A DNA stretch of 64,000 nucleotides, from contig JARGFU010000016.1 of NCBI GenBank assembly GCA_029210625.1, forward strand, positions 62,001-126,000, read 5' to 3'. The translations under genes were made by a program, and so were the position numbers. The notes below the pieces were generated by a model, which was not told the DNA's origin, made no database searches, and worked only from the letters and a program-made list of their open reading frames with translations. Shown here in pieces: positions 9,467 to 19,557 of the stretch. The DNA comes from Deltaproteobacteria bacterium. Lineage in GTDB: Bacteria > Myxococcota > Myxococcia > SLRQ01. The stretch's first letter is position 1, and the number at the start of each line of letters is the position of its first letter.

Positions 9467-12400
9467 ATGAGGAAGCTCGGGGCGAGTCTCGCGATCGTGT
9501 TCTTCGCCGGCATGGGCTGCGTGACCGACGTGGGTGGTGAGCCGGCGCCGGTGGCGGTGGTGGGAGCGGACGGAAACGTCGCGCTGGAGACCGAGGTCAC
9601 CCTCGACGGCAGCGGCAGCCACGTCCCCGGCAACCCCGGGGCCGTCCTCTCCTATGCGTGGAGCATCTCGGTGGAGCCGAGCCCGGGAGCGGGCACCCTC
9701 GGCACGCCGGCCGCGGCGACCACCTCCTTCCTCGCCAGCGCACCCGGCCACTACGTCGTCCGGCTGGTGGTGAGCCACGAGGGCCGCGACTCGAAGCCGG
9801 ACTACGGCAACGTGCGAGTCTTCGAGCTCGCCCTGCCCCCGGCCGCCAACGCCGGCCCCGACCAGACCGTGGATCCGGGGGTGACGGTCACCCTCGACGG
9901 CACGGGCAGCGCGGACCCCAACGGCGGCGCCCTGACCTACGCCTGGACCCAGACCACCGGCGACCCCGTGACCCTCTCCGACCCGGCCGCGGCCCAGCCC
10001 ACCTTCACCTCGCCGCAGCCCGCCGGGACCCTCTCCTTCTCCCTGGTCGTCACCGACAACACCGCCCTCGCCAGCCAGCCCGACACCGTGGTGGTCACCG
10101 TCTCCGACCTGCCGCCGGTCGCCGTGATCACCGCCCCCGCCACCGGGGACGAGGGCGCCGCCGTCGCCCTGGACGGCACGAGCTCCTACGATCCGAACGG
10201 CGATCCGGGCACGGCCTTCACCTACGCCTGGACCGTGCAGTCGAACCTCGGGATCACCCTCACCGATCCGGCCGTCGCCCGTCCGGCCTTCACGGTGCCC
10301 AGCTTCTGCGGCGCCGAGCAGGTCACCGTCGGCCTCACGGTCACCGTCGGCGGGCAGGCCTCGGCGCCGGTCAGCGCCGTCGTCGATCTGCAGGACATCG
10401 TGAACAACGCGCCGACAGCCAACGCCGGCGGCACCCAGACGGTGGGAGAGGGCGACACGGTCACCCTCGATGGCAGCGGCTCGGCCGACTGCAACGGCGA
10501 CGCCCTGACCTACGCCTGGACCCAGACCTCGGGGCCGGCGGTCACGCTCTCCGACACCACCGCGGCGCAGCCCACCTTCACCGCGCCGACGGTCCTCGCC
10601 GACACCTTCCTCGGCTTCCTGATCACGGTCACCGACCCCGCCGGCCTCACCGACACCGCCGCGGTCACCGTGAGCGTGCGGAACAGCGTGAACGAGCCGC
10701 CGATCGCGAACGCCGGTCCGCCCCAGTCGGTGCAGGTGGTGGCCACCGTCACCCTCGACGGCTCCGGCTCCAGCGACCCCAACGGGGATGCGCTCACCTA
10801 CGCCTGGACCCAGCTCGCCGGCACCGGCGTGACCCTCTCCGACGCCACCGCCGTCCAGCCGACCTTCACCGCCCCGACCACCCCGGGCGACCTCGAGTTC
10901 CAGCTGGTGGTGAACGACGGCGCGGCGGACTCGGCGCCGGCGAGCGTGACCATCGTCGTCAACCCGGCGGGGCCGGACCTGACGGCCTCGACCATCACCA
11001 CCGCCGATCCCTCGCTGGTGGCGGACGGCGCCGCGACCACCGGCGTGACGGTGAGCGTGGTGGACGGAGTGGGCAACGCGCTCATCGGCCAGGCCGTGGT
11101 GATCGGCACCACCGCCGGCACGCTCCTCGGCTCGGTCGTCGATCAGGGCGACGGCACCTACACCCAGGTCCTCCGGGCGCCGACCACCACCGGCCAGGCC
11201 CTCCTCGACTTCACCATCGGGGGGCAGGCGGCCAGCGACACCGCCACCGTCGACTTCGTGCCCGGGACGCCCTCCGGCACCATCGACCTCTTCCCGGCGC
11301 CCTCCGCCATCCCCGCCGACGGCAGCAGCACCTCCACCATCACCAGCGGGACCATCACCGACGACAACGGCAACGCCGTGGCCGACGGCACCCTGGTTAC
11401 GGTGAGCACCGATCTGGGCACCATCACCACCGTCGACGCCGACGCCGGCTTGCCGGGGATCCAGGTGGCCACCAGCGGCGGGGTCATCGTCTTCGTGCTC
11501 CGGTCCCAGGTGGGCGTGGGCACCGCCAACCTCCAGGCGAACTCCGTCACCGGCACCGCCTCGGGGAGCGCGACCGTGCCCTTCCAGACCGGCCTGCCCG
11601 AGGGCACCATCGCGGTGGTGGTGGCCAGCCCGATCCGGGTCGCCGACGGCAGCTCCACCACCCAGGTCACCGGCGGCCCGGTGACCGACGCCTCCGGCAA
11701 CACGGTGCCCGACGGCACCCTGATCACCGTGACGATCGACGGGGTCGGCGCTCCGGGGACCCTCCTCGACGCCGACGAGGATCCGGGCACGCCCGGCCTC
11801 CAGGTGAGCACCACCGGCGGGACCTTCGTGATCACCGTCCAGTCCGGCACCCAGGCGGGCACCCTCACCGTGAACGTGGCCAGCGCGCAGGGGAGCGCCA
11901 CCGGCAGCGCCGACGTCACCCTGATCCCCGGCCCGGCCGCCGGGACCATCACCCTGACGGCCTCGCCCGATCCCATCGCCGTGAGCGGCACGACCTCTCC
12001 GCTGCCCACCACCACCACCGTGACCAGCGGGGTGATCACCGACCTCAACGGTAACCCGGTTCCCGACGGCACCCTGGTGACCGTCACCGCCGATCTCGGG
12101 AGCACCATCAGCACCCTCGACGCGGACCTGGGCCAGGCCGGGATCCAGGTCGCCACTGTGGGCGGAGTCATCGCCTTCGACATCGACTCCGGCACCCTGG
12201 CCGGCACCCTCACCGCCGGCGCCTCGGTGGACGGCGCCACCGGCAGCACCACCCTCACCGTCGCCCCCGGCCCGGCGACGAGCATCGTCTACGTGAGCGG
12301 GAGCGGGCAGAGCGGGACCGTGGGGTCGGCGCTCACCGGTCAGCTGGTCGTCCGCACCGAGGACGCGAACCTCAACCCGGTCCCGGGAGAGAGCGTCGCC

Positions 12401-15400
12401 TTCGCCGCCACCGCGGGCGGGGGCGGGGTCTCGTCCCCCACCGTCACCACCGACGCCGCCGGCGAGGCGAGCGTCACGGCGACCCTCGGCACCACCGCGG
12501 GGACGGACAACAACACCTACGAGGCCACCGCGGCCCTGAGCGGCTCGCCGATCACCTTCACCGCCTCGGCGGATCCCGACGTGGCGGTGAGCCTCGAGGT
12601 CACCGGGCACCCCTCGCCGAGCACGGCGGGCACCAGCCAGACGGTGACGATCACCGCCCGGGACCAGTACGGCAACGTGGCCACCGGCTACACCGGCACC
12701 GTCACCTTCACCTCCAGTGACGGCTCGGCGGTGCTGCCGGGGAACACCACCTTCACCGGCGGCGACGCCGGGGTGATCACCGCCAGCGTCGAGCTGCGCA
12801 CCGCCGGCAGCCAGAGCGTGACGGCCACCGACACCGTCACCGGCAGCATCACCGGCAGCCAGACCGGCATCACCATCCAGGCGGCGGCGGCGGACGTGAT
12901 CGTCTACGTCAGCGGCGACGGGCAGAGCGGGCAGATCTCCAGCGCCCTGGGGCAGCCCCTGGTCGTGCGGGTGGACGACGCCTTCGGCAACCCGGTCGCG
13001 GGAGAGACCGTGAGCTTCGCGGCGACCGCCGGCGGTGGTGGGGTCTCGCCGGCCAGCGCTTCCACCGACGCGGCGGGCCTGGCCCAGACCACGGCCACCG
13101 TGGGCAGCACGGTGGGCACCGACAACAACACCTTCGAGGCGACGGCGGCCCTGACCGGCTCGCCGATCACCTTCACCGCCTCGGTGACCTCCGGCCCCGC
13201 CGACCACCTCGTCTACGTCAGCGGCGACGCCCAGACCGGCACCGTGGGCGCGGCGCTCACCTCCGAGCTGGTGGTGCGGGTCGAGGACGCCGGCAACAAC
13301 CCGGTGACCGGCTACACGGTCGCCTTCGCGGCCACCGCCGGCGGCGGTAGCGTCCTGCCCACCTCGATCGCCACCGACGCGGCGGGTGAGGCTCGGACCA
13401 CCGCGACCCTCGGCACCCTCGCTGGCACCGACAACAACACCTACGAGGCGACGGCGGCCCTGACCGGCTCGCCGATCACCTTCACCGCCTCGGCGGATCC
13501 CGACGTGGCGGTGAGCCTCGAGGTCACCGGGCACCCCTCGCCGAGCACGGCGGGCACCAGCCAGACGGTGACGATCACCGCCCGGGACCAGTACGGCAAC
13601 GTGGCCACCGGCTACACCGGCACCGTCACCTTCACCTCCAGTGACGGCTCGGCGGTGCTGCCGGGGAACACCACCTTCACCGGCGGCGACGCCGGGGTGA
13701 TCACCGCCAGCGTCGAGCTGCGCACCGCCGGCAGCCAGAGCGTGACGGCCACCGACACCGTCACCGGCAGCATCACCGGCAGCCAGACCGGCATCACGGT
13801 CGATCCGGGCGCCGCGAACAAGCTGGCCATGGCCGTCGAGCCCAGCAACGTCGCCTCCGGCGCCAGCATCTCGCCGGCCATCGAGGTCGAGGTCCAGGAT
13901 CAGTTCGGCAACCGGGTCACGACCGGCAGCCACGACGTCACCATCGCCTTCGCCAACGACGCCTCCGGGGGGAGCGCGAACCTCACGGCCAGCAGCCCGG
14001 TCGCCACGGTCTCCGGCGTCGCGACCTTCAGCGGGGTCAGCGTCGACGTCGCGGCCTCGGGCTACACCCTGCAGTTCACCGCCCCGACCCTGACCGCCGT
14101 CGTCTCCGCGGCCTTCGACGTCGTGGCCGGGGCGCCCGCCTCCCTGGCCTTCGACGTCCAGCCCTCGAACACGAGCGCCAGCGGCACGATCACCCCGGCG
14201 GTGACCGTCCGGATCCTCGACGCCAACGGCAACCTCTGCGCGACCGCCACCCACTCGGTGACGATGGCCATCGACAACGATCCCAACGGCAGCTCCGTCC
14301 TCTCGGGCACCCTCTCGGTCTCCGCGGTGAGCGGCGTGGCCACCTTCGCGGACCTCTCCATCGACCTCTCGGGCACGGGCTTCACCCTCCTGGCCACCGC
14401 CACCGGGCTGGCCTCGGCCACCAGCGGCGCCTTCGACATCGGCGGCTGCACGCTGGCGGCCCTGGCCTCGGCCAGCGGGGTCGGGGCGGCCACGACCGCC
14501 TTCCCCTGGGACACCATCGTCCTCGACGGCACCGGCAGCACCGACTGCGGGGCCAGCGTCACCTACAGCTGGTCGGTGGCGGTGACGGCCACCGACGGCA
14601 CCGCCGATCAGGTCGGCGGCTTCGCCCCCTGGGCCACCCTGCCCACCACCGGCGCCGGCGGCACCACGATCTACTACGTGCAGGAGCCGGGCTCCTACGT
14701 CTTCACCCTCACCATGGACGACGCGGGTACCCCCTACACTTCCGACGCCACCATCACCGTGGCGAGCTTCGCCCAGATCCCCTACGGGGGCGCGAACGAG
14801 GCCGCGGCGGACTCCCGGAGCCTCAAGTTCGATCCGGTCTCGGGGCGTCTCTTCATCGGTACCGAGGGGGGCGGAATGGTCTACGACCAGGTCGCGGGGA
14901 CCATCCAGAACCTCCCCTGCATCCCCGGCAGCCAGGTGAGGACACTGGCCGTGAGCCCCGGGGGGGTGCCACACTTCGGGCACGCCAACGCGCGCACGAT
15001 CGAGCGGGTCGACGACGTGGCGGCCTGCATCGCCGACACCGGCGGCGTCACCACCCTCGATCCGAACGGGGTGGCCGCCAGCAACCCGGCCCGGACCCGG
15101 GACATCTTGTTCCCGGACGGCAGCGAGGACTTCTTCTTCGCCACCGACAACGACATCTTCTTCTGGGACGACTCGGCCACGAGCTTCACCGAGTACGCCT
15201 ACGCCACCAACGGCGACAACGCGGAGTACCGCGCCCTGGGGCGGGATCACGACGGCGACTACTGGTTCGCCTCCTGGGAGAACGCCAACTCCGACCGCAC
15301 GGTGAAGACCGCCGATCCGAGCACCGAGACCGCGACCCTCGACCTCTTCACGAGCGCCAACGACAAGGCTCGCTGCATCGTGCGCGGGCTGCTGATCCCC

Positions 15401-15772
15401 AGCTTCGTCAACGAGATGTGGGTGGGGACCGACATCAACGGCATCGCCTACTATCCCGACGCCGCCACCGCCTCGAGCGGCGGGGCGACGGTCTTCGACC
15501 TGGCCAGCGGGGATCTGCTGAGCAACGAGGTCTGGGGCGGCGTGCTGGAGAACGGCACCGGGGACCTCTGGTTCGTCACCAACAACGGGATCGCCCGCTA
15601 CAAGAGGGACGTCGGCGACTTCGCGACGGTGGCCATGGGTGGCTTCGGCCTCCCCGCGTTCGGGGGCGGGCGCGAGTTCCAGGGTGTGGCCATCGACGAA
15701 GGCACGGCCCGCGGCCGGATCCTCTTCTTCTCCCTGCGCTCGGACGGAATCTACGAGATCGTCGCCCCCTAG
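9467..15772 (+). CDS. Giant secreted lipoprotein with PKD and bacterial Ig-like repeats and a C-terminal propeller-like region
   Basis: About 2101 residues. The signal peptide ends at FFAGMGC, a slightly atypical lipobox. Five PKD-type repeats come first (for example PPAANAGPDQTV...TLDGTGSADPNGG). A long series of invasin/Big1-like beta domains follows (GNAVADGTLVTV, GNTVPDGTLITV, NPVPDGTLVTV). Next are alternating YVSG...ATAGGGG...TDNNTYEATAAL and VTGHPSPSTAGTSQ modules, then another PKD-like unit (TIVLDGTGSTDCG). The last 320 residues resemble a two-component-regulator-type beta-propeller (SGRLFIGTEGGGMVYD, NEMWVGTDINGIAYY). This points to a surface adhesin or matrix-binding protein. Two 333-bp segments inside it are identical. 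The start ATG 9467 has GGGAGG upstream and immediately precedes the signal peptide. Confidence 0.85.
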   Translation: MRKLGASLAIVFFAGMGCVTDVGGEPAPVAVVGADGNVALETEVTLDGSGSHVPGNPGAVLSYAWSISVEPSPGAGTLGTPAAATTSFLASAPGHYVVRLVVSHEGRDSKPDYGNVRVFELALPPAANAGPDQTVDPGVTVTLDGTGSADPNGGALTYAWTQTTGDPVTLSDPAAAQPTFTSPQPAGTLSFSLVVTDNTALASQPDTVVVTVSDLPPVAVITAPATGDEGAAVALDGTSSYDPNGDPGTAFTYAWTVQSNLGITLTDPAVARPAFTVPSFCGAEQVTVGLTVTVGGQASAPVSAVVDLQDIVNNAPTANAGGTQTVGEGDTVTLDGSGSADCNGDALTYAWTQTSGPAVTLSDTTAAQPTFTAPTVLADTFLGFLITVTDPAGLTDTAAVTVSVRNSVNEPPIANAGPPQSVQVVATVTLDGSGSSDPNGDALTYAWTQLAGTGVTLSDATAVQPTFTAPTTPGDLEFQLVVNDGAADSAPASVTIVVNPAGPDLTASTITTADPSLVADGAATTGVTVSVVDGVGNALIGQAVVIGTTAGTLLGSVVDQGDGTYTQVLRAPTTTGQALLDFTIGGQAASDTATVDFVPGTPSGTIDLFPAPSAIPADGSSTSTITSGTITDDNGNAVADGTLVTVSTDLGTITTVDADAGLPGIQVATSGGVIVFVLRSQVGVGTANLQANSVTGTASGSATVPFQTGLPEGTIAVVVASPIRVADGSSTTQVTGGPVTDASGNTVPDGTLITVTIDGVGAPGTLLDADEDPGTPGLQVSTTGGTFVITVQSGTQAGTLTVNVASAQGSATGSADVTLIPGPAAGTITLTASPDPIAVSGTTSPLPTTTTVTSGVITDLNGNPVPDGTLVTVTADLGSTISTLDADLGQAGIQVATVGGVIAFDIDSGTLAGTLTAGASVDGATGSTTLTVAPGPATSIVYVSGSGQSGTVGSALTGQLVVRTEDANLNPVPGESVAFAATAGGGGVSSPTVTTDAAGEASVTATLGTTAGTDNNTYEATAALSGSPITFTASADPDVAVSLEVTGHPSPSTAGTSQTVTITARDQYGNVATGYTGTVTFTSSDGSAVLPGNTTFTGGDAGVITASVELRTAGSQSVTATDTVTGSITGSQTGITIQAAAADVIVYVSGDGQSGQISSALGQPLVVRVDDAFGNPVAGETVSFAATAGGGGVSPASASTDAAGLAQTTATVGSTVGTDNNTFEATAALTGSPITFTASVTSGPADHLVYVSGDAQTGTVGAALTSELVVRVEDAGNNPVTGYTVAFAATAGGGSVLPTSIATDAAGEARTTATLGTLAGTDNNTYEATAALTGSPITFTASADPDVAVSLEVTGHPSPSTAGTSQTVTITARDQYGNVATGYTGTVTFTSSDGSAVLPGNTTFTGGDAGVITASVELRTAGSQSVTATDTVTGSITGSQTGITVDPGAANKLAMAVEPSNVASGASISPAIEVEVQDQFGNRVTTGSHDVTIAFANDASGGSANLTASSPVATVSGVATFSGVSVDVAASGYTLQFTAPTLTAVVSAAFDVVAGAPASLAFDVQPSNTSASGTITPAVTVRILDANGNLCATATHSVTMAIDNDPNGSSVLSGTLSVSAVSGVATFADLSIDLSGTGFTLLATATGLASATSGAFDIGGCTLAALASASGVGAATTAFPWDTIVLDGTGSTDCGASVTYSWSVAVTATDGTADQVGGFAPWATLPTTGAGGTTIYYVQEPGSYVFTLTMDDAGTPYTSDATITVASFAQIPYGGANEAAADSRSLKFDPVSGRLFIGTEGGGMVYDQVAGTIQNLPCIPGSQVRTLAVSPGGVPHFGHANARTIERVDDVAACIADTGGVTTLDPNGVAASNPARTRDILFPDGSEDFFFATDNDIFFWDDSATSFTEYAYATNGDNAEYRALGRDHDGDYWFASWENANSDRTVKTADPSTETATLDLFTSANDKARCIVRGLLIPSFVNEMWVGTDINGIAYYPDAATASSGGATVFDLASGDLLSNEVWGGVLENGTGDLWFVTNNGIARYKRDVGDFATVAMGGFGLPAFGGGREFQGVAIDEGTARGRILFFSLRSDGIYEIVAP
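12541..12873 (+). repeat. Copy 1 of a perfect 333-bp direct repeat inside the giant lipoprotein gene
   Basis: The sequence from 12541 to 12873 is identical, base for base as I read it, to 13465-13797; the offset is exactly 924 bp, which keeps the reading frame. It encodes the end of one YVSG-type module and all of one VTGHPSPSTAGTSQ module. Flanking modules between the copies are clearly related but diverged, so the identity stops sharply at both ends. Confidence 0.93.
13465..13797 (+). repeat. Copy 2 of the perfect 333-bp direct repeat
   Basis: Identical to 12541-12873. Immediately before it the bases differ (C instead of G), and after it the copies diverge at the fourth base. Recombination between the copies would add or delete 308 residues in frame. 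Confidence 0.93.
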
Positions 15773-15779
15773 AGCGCCG

Positions 15780-15808
15780 TTGACAGCGGGGGAGGGGGGC
15801 GCTACTTG
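15780..15808 (+). promoter_or_regulatory. Putative sigma70-type promoter of mfd
   Basis: TTGACA at 15780-15785, a 17-bp spacer, and TACTTG at 15803-15808. Transcription would begin about 15814-15816, only some five bases before the mfd ATG at 15820, and no ribosome binding site is visible there. The -10 match is weak; the assignment rests on the perfect -35 box and the spacing. Confidence 0.45.
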
Positions 15809-15819
15809 CCCCACCCCCG

Positions 15820-18800
15820 ATGTCCGCCCCGACCTCCATCTTCGAGCGCATCGCGAGGCGCGCCGGAGCCCTCGCGCCCGGTGAGTCCCTCTCGGCCTCC
15901 GGCTTCGCCGGGGACGCCGAGGCCCTCGCCCTCGCCCGCCTCTCGGTGGAGCGGCCGGTGGTGGCGGTCTGCCCGGACGGCACCCAGGCCGACGCCCTCT
16001 ACCGGGCCCTGCGGGCCTTCCTCCCCGGCGGGACGGCCGACGCGCCGCGGGTGCTGCGCCTGCCCGCCGACGAGATCCTCCCCTACGACGCCCTCTCGCC
16101 GGATCCCCAGGTGGCCCAGGCCCGCCTCGGCGCCCTCTTCCACCTGCGCTTCGAGACCGGGGCGCGGGTGCTGGTCCTCTCGGTGGCCTCCCTCTACGGG
16201 CGGGTGCTCGCCCCGGCCACCCTCGACCGTCACGCCCGGGCGATCGCCCTGAAGGACCTCATCGACCGGGACGAGCTGGCCCACGCCCTGCTCGAGGCGG
16301 GCTACCACAACGTCCCCCTGTGCGAGGACCCGGGGACCTACGCCCTGCGCGGCGGCATCCTCGATTGCTTCTCGCCCCTCTACCGCTGGCCCCTGCGCAT
16401 CGAGTTCTTCGGGGACGAGATCGACTCCCTGCGCTTCTACGACCCCGCCACTCAGCGCACGGTCGAGACGGTGGCCGACGCCTTCCTGCCTCCGGCGCGG
16501 GAGGTCCTCTTCGACGCCCGCTCGATCCGCAACGCCACCCTGGCGGCGCGGGAGCTGGCCGACGAGATGGACCGCCCCTCCCGCCAGATCCGCGGCCTCC
16601 TCGACGAGATCGAGCGGGGCCAGGCCGGCTTCGGCATCGAGGCCCTCCTGCCGGGCTTCTACGACGAGGGCCTGGTCTCCCTGGGGGAGTACCTGCCCGA
16701 GGGCGCGGTGCTCGCGCTGGTGCGCGCCGACGCCTGCGAGGAGGCGGCCGCCTCCCTCGATGCGCACCTCGAGCAGGAGTACGCGGCGGCCCGCGATCGC
16801 AGCGAACTGGTCTACCCCCCGCAGGGCTACTTCATCGGGGGCGAGGAGCGCGAGGCCCTCCACGCCTCCCTGCCCACCCTGCGCCTGGGTGAGCTGATCC
16901 TCGCCGGCGACGCCCTGCATCAGGAGGTCGAGGAGGCGGCGGACGAGGACGAGGGCGTTTCGCCGGCGCGGGTCCCGGAGGGGGAGCGCCCCCTCAAGGC
17001 CAACCAGCAGCCCACCGCCCTCCTGCGCCAGGAGATCCTCGCCGGCCGCGATCCCGAGGGCGCGCTCGCCCCCCTGGTGAGCCGGCTGAAGCGCTGGCGG
17101 GACGCCGGCCACACCGTGATCCTGAGCGCCTCCAGCGCCGGCCGGGCCGATCGCCTCAAGCAGCTCCTCCTGGGCCGGGCCCTGATGGTGAAGACCCTGG
17201 CCTCCAGCGAGGAGGCGCCGGCCTTCGATCCGGCCCGCCCCCGGGCCTTCCACGACCCTTCCGTCCACGCCCACCTCCTGCGCGGAGAGCTGGAGGGGGG
17301 CTTCGTCGACGGCGAGGCCGGGCTGGTGGTCCTCAGCGACGCCGAGATCCTGGGCAAGCCGAAGGAGGGTCGGCACCAGAAGAAGGCCGGCGCCAAGCCC
17401 GAGGAGATCTTCGCCGAGCGCTTCCGGGACCTGGCCGAGGGCGACCTGGTCATCCACGTCGAGCACGGCATCGCCCGCTACGGCGGCCTGACCCGGCTCT
17501 CCCTGCGGGGGGTGGAGGGCGACTTCCTCGAGCTCCACTTCGCCGGCAAGGACAAGATCTACCTGCCGGTGCACCGCCTCGGCCTCGTCCAGAAGTACGT
17601 GGGGGGCAAGGAGGAGGCGACCCGCCTCGACAAGCTCGGCAGCCAGGCCTTCGCCGTCCGCAAGAAGAAGGTGAAGGAGGAGCTGCTGAAGATGGCGGCC
17701 GAGCTCCTCGAGATCTACGCCGCCCGCAAGGCCCACCCGGGCACGGCCTTCTCGCCCCCCGACACCGCCTTCCGTCACTTCGAGACCGGCTTCGCCTACG
17801 AGGAGACCAACGACCAGGCGCGGGCGATCCACGAGGTGATCGTGGACATGCAGCGCGATCAGCCCATGGACCGGCTGGTCTGCGGCGACGTGGGCTTCGG
17901 CAAGACCGAGGTCGCCATGCGGGCGGCGATGAAGGCGGTGATCGACGGCAAGCAGGTGGCGGTGCTGGTGCCCACCACCGTGCTGGCCGCCCAGCACGAG
18001 AGCAGCTTCAAGGAGCGCTTCGCCGGCTTCCCGGTCAGCGTGGAGGGGGTGAGCCGCTTCCGCCCGAAGGAGGAGATCCGGGACGTCCTCGCCCGGGCCA
18101 AGGAGGGGAAGGTCGACATCCTCATCGGCACCCACCGGCTGCTCTCCAAGGACGTGGGCTTCAAGGATCTCGGCCTCCTCGTCGTGGACGAGGAGCAGCG
18201 CTTCGGGGTGAAGCAGAAGGAGGCCCTGAAGAGGCTGCGCAAGCAGGTGGACGTCCTCACCCTCACCGCCACCCCCATCCCCCGCACCCTGAACATGTCC
18301 CTCTCGGGGATCCGGGACCTCTCGATCATCGCCACGCCCCCGATGGATCGGCGGGCGATCCGCACCTTCGTCACCCGCTTCGACGGGCCGACGATCAAGG
18401 AGGCCGTCGAGCGCGAGCTCGCCCGGGGCGGGCAGGTCTTCTTCGTCCACAACCGGGTGAAGTCCATCGGCGGCGTGTACCGCTACCTGCGGGAGCTGCT
18501 CCCGGACGTGAAGATCGAGGTCGCCCACGGTCAGATGACCGAGACCAAGCTCGAGACGGCGATGACCCGCTTCGTGAAGCGCGAGGCGGACCTGCTGCTC
18601 TGCACCGCGATCATCGAGTCGGGCCTCGACATCCCCTCGGTGAACACCATCCTCATCTCCCGCTCGGACATGTTCGGGCTGGCGCAGCTCTACCAGCTGC
18701 GCGGGCGGGTCGGCCGCAGCCGGGAGCGGGCCTACTGCTACCTCCTGGTCCCCGCCCGCCGGCCGATCACCCCCGACGCCCGCAAGCGCCTCACGGTCCT

Positions 18801-19449
18801 GCAGGAGCTCGGCGAGCTGGGGGCGGGCTTCCGCCTGGCCAGCCACGACCTCGAGATCCGGGGGGCGGGCAACCTCCTGGGCCACCACCAGTCCGGGCAG
18901 ATCGAGGCGGTCGGCTTCGACCTCTACAGCCAGATGCTCGACGACGCCGTGAGGGAGCTGCGGGGGCAGCCGCCCCGGGAGCACTTCGAGCCGGAGGTCA
19001 CCCTGCCGGTGCCGGCCTTCCTCCCCGACGACTACATCCCCGACATCCACCAGCGCCTGACCCTCTACAAGCGAGCGACCTCGCTGGAGGGCGAGGAGGA
19101 GATCGCTGCGTTCCGCGAGGAGCTGGTGGACCGCTACGGCCACCTCCCCGGGGAGGCCGAGAACCTGCTGGCCATCAGCCGGATCCGCCACCACCTGGCC
19201 CGCCTCCACCTGCGGAGCCTGGAGAGCGGCCCGGGGCGGCTCGTCATCACCCTGGGGGACGAGGCCCGGCTGGACCCCCTGCGGCTGGCCGCCCACATCG
19301 AGAAGGTCGACAAGGGGCACCGGGGGCGCCTGAGGCTCTCGCCGGAGCTGCGCCTCTCCCTGAAGCTGCCCGGGGTCCTGGAGGGGGAGGCCCTCTTCGA
19401 GGCCGCCGTGGCCTTCATCGAGGAAATCGATCGGGCCGCCGGAGGTTGA
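15820..19449 (+). CDS. mfd: Transcription-repair coupling factor Mfd
   Basis: 1209 residues, the usual family length. Mfd displaces stalled RNA polymerase at lesions and recruits UvrA. The UvrB-like N-terminal region contains LPADEILPYDALSPDP and TYALRGGILDCFSPLY. The RNA-polymerase-interacting CarD-like domain begins near residue 545 (VIHVEHGIARYGGLTRL). The SF2 translocase has Walker A GDVGFGKTEVAMRAA (about 689), VVDEEQRFGVKQKE (about 789), LTATPIPRTL, and the RecG-like motif QLRGRVGRS. The C-terminal TRCF domain follows (IPDIHQRLTLYKR). ATG 15820 is the natural start: the preceding gene ends at 15772. The following genes are parvulin-type isomerases, an order I recall from myxobacterial genomes. 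Confidence 0.97.
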   Translation: MSAPTSIFERIARRAGALAPGESLSASGFAGDAEALALARLSVERPVVAVCPDGTQADALYRALRAFLPGGTADAPRVLRLPADEILPYDALSPDPQVAQARLGALFHLRFETGARVLVLSVASLYGRVLAPATLDRHARAIALKDLIDRDELAHALLEAGYHNVPLCEDPGTYALRGGILDCFSPLYRWPLRIEFFGDEIDSLRFYDPATQRTVETVADAFLPPAREVLFDARSIRNATLAARELADEMDRPSRQIRGLLDEIERGQAGFGIEALLPGFYDEGLVSLGEYLPEGAVLALVRADACEEAAASLDAHLEQEYAAARDRSELVYPPQGYFIGGEEREALHASLPTLRLGELILAGDALHQEVEEAADEDEGVSPARVPEGERPLKANQQPTALLRQEILAGRDPEGALAPLVSRLKRWRDAGHTVILSASSAGRADRLKQLLLGRALMVKTLASSEEAPAFDPARPRAFHDPSVHAHLLRGELEGGFVDGEAGLVVLSDAEILGKPKEGRHQKKAGAKPEEIFAERFRDLAEGDLVIHVEHGIARYGGLTRLSLRGVEGDFLELHFAGKDKIYLPVHRLGLVQKYVGGKEEATRLDKLGSQAFAVRKKKVKEELLKMAAELLEIYAARKAHPGTAFSPPDTAFRHFETGFAYEETNDQARAIHEVIVDMQRDQPMDRLVCGDVGFGKTEVAMRAAMKAVIDGKQVAVLVPTTVLAAQHESSFKERFAGFPVSVEGVSRFRPKEEIRDVLARAKEGKVDILIGTHRLLSKDVGFKDLGLLVVDEEQRFGVKQKEALKRLRKQVDVLTLTATPIPRTLNMSLSGIRDLSIIATPPMDRRAIRTFVTRFDGPTIKEAVERELARGGQVFFVHNRVKSIGGVYRYLRELLPDVKIEVAHGQMTETKLETAMTRFVKREADLLLCTAIIESGLDIPSVNTILISRSDMFGLAQLYQLRGRVGRSRERAYCYLLVPARRPITPDARKRLTVLQELGELGAGFRLASHDLEIRGAGNLLGHHQSGQIEAVGFDLYSQMLDDAVRELRGQPPREHFEPEVTLPVPAFLPDDYIPDIHQRLTLYKRATSLEGEEEIAAFREELVDRYGHLPGEAENLLAISRIRHHLARLHLRSLESGPGRLVITLGDEARLDPLRLAAHIEKVDKGHRGRLRLSPELRLSLKLPGVLEGEALFEAAVAFIEEIDRAAGG

Positions 19450-19557
19450 GGCCCTGCGACCGGCGCGGATCGGCCCTTCCTTGCCGCCCTGGCTCGGGGT
19501 GGTGTAAACCCCTGATTCCGTTTCGATAACCGGTAGGCCCGGAGGCCCAAGAGCCCG

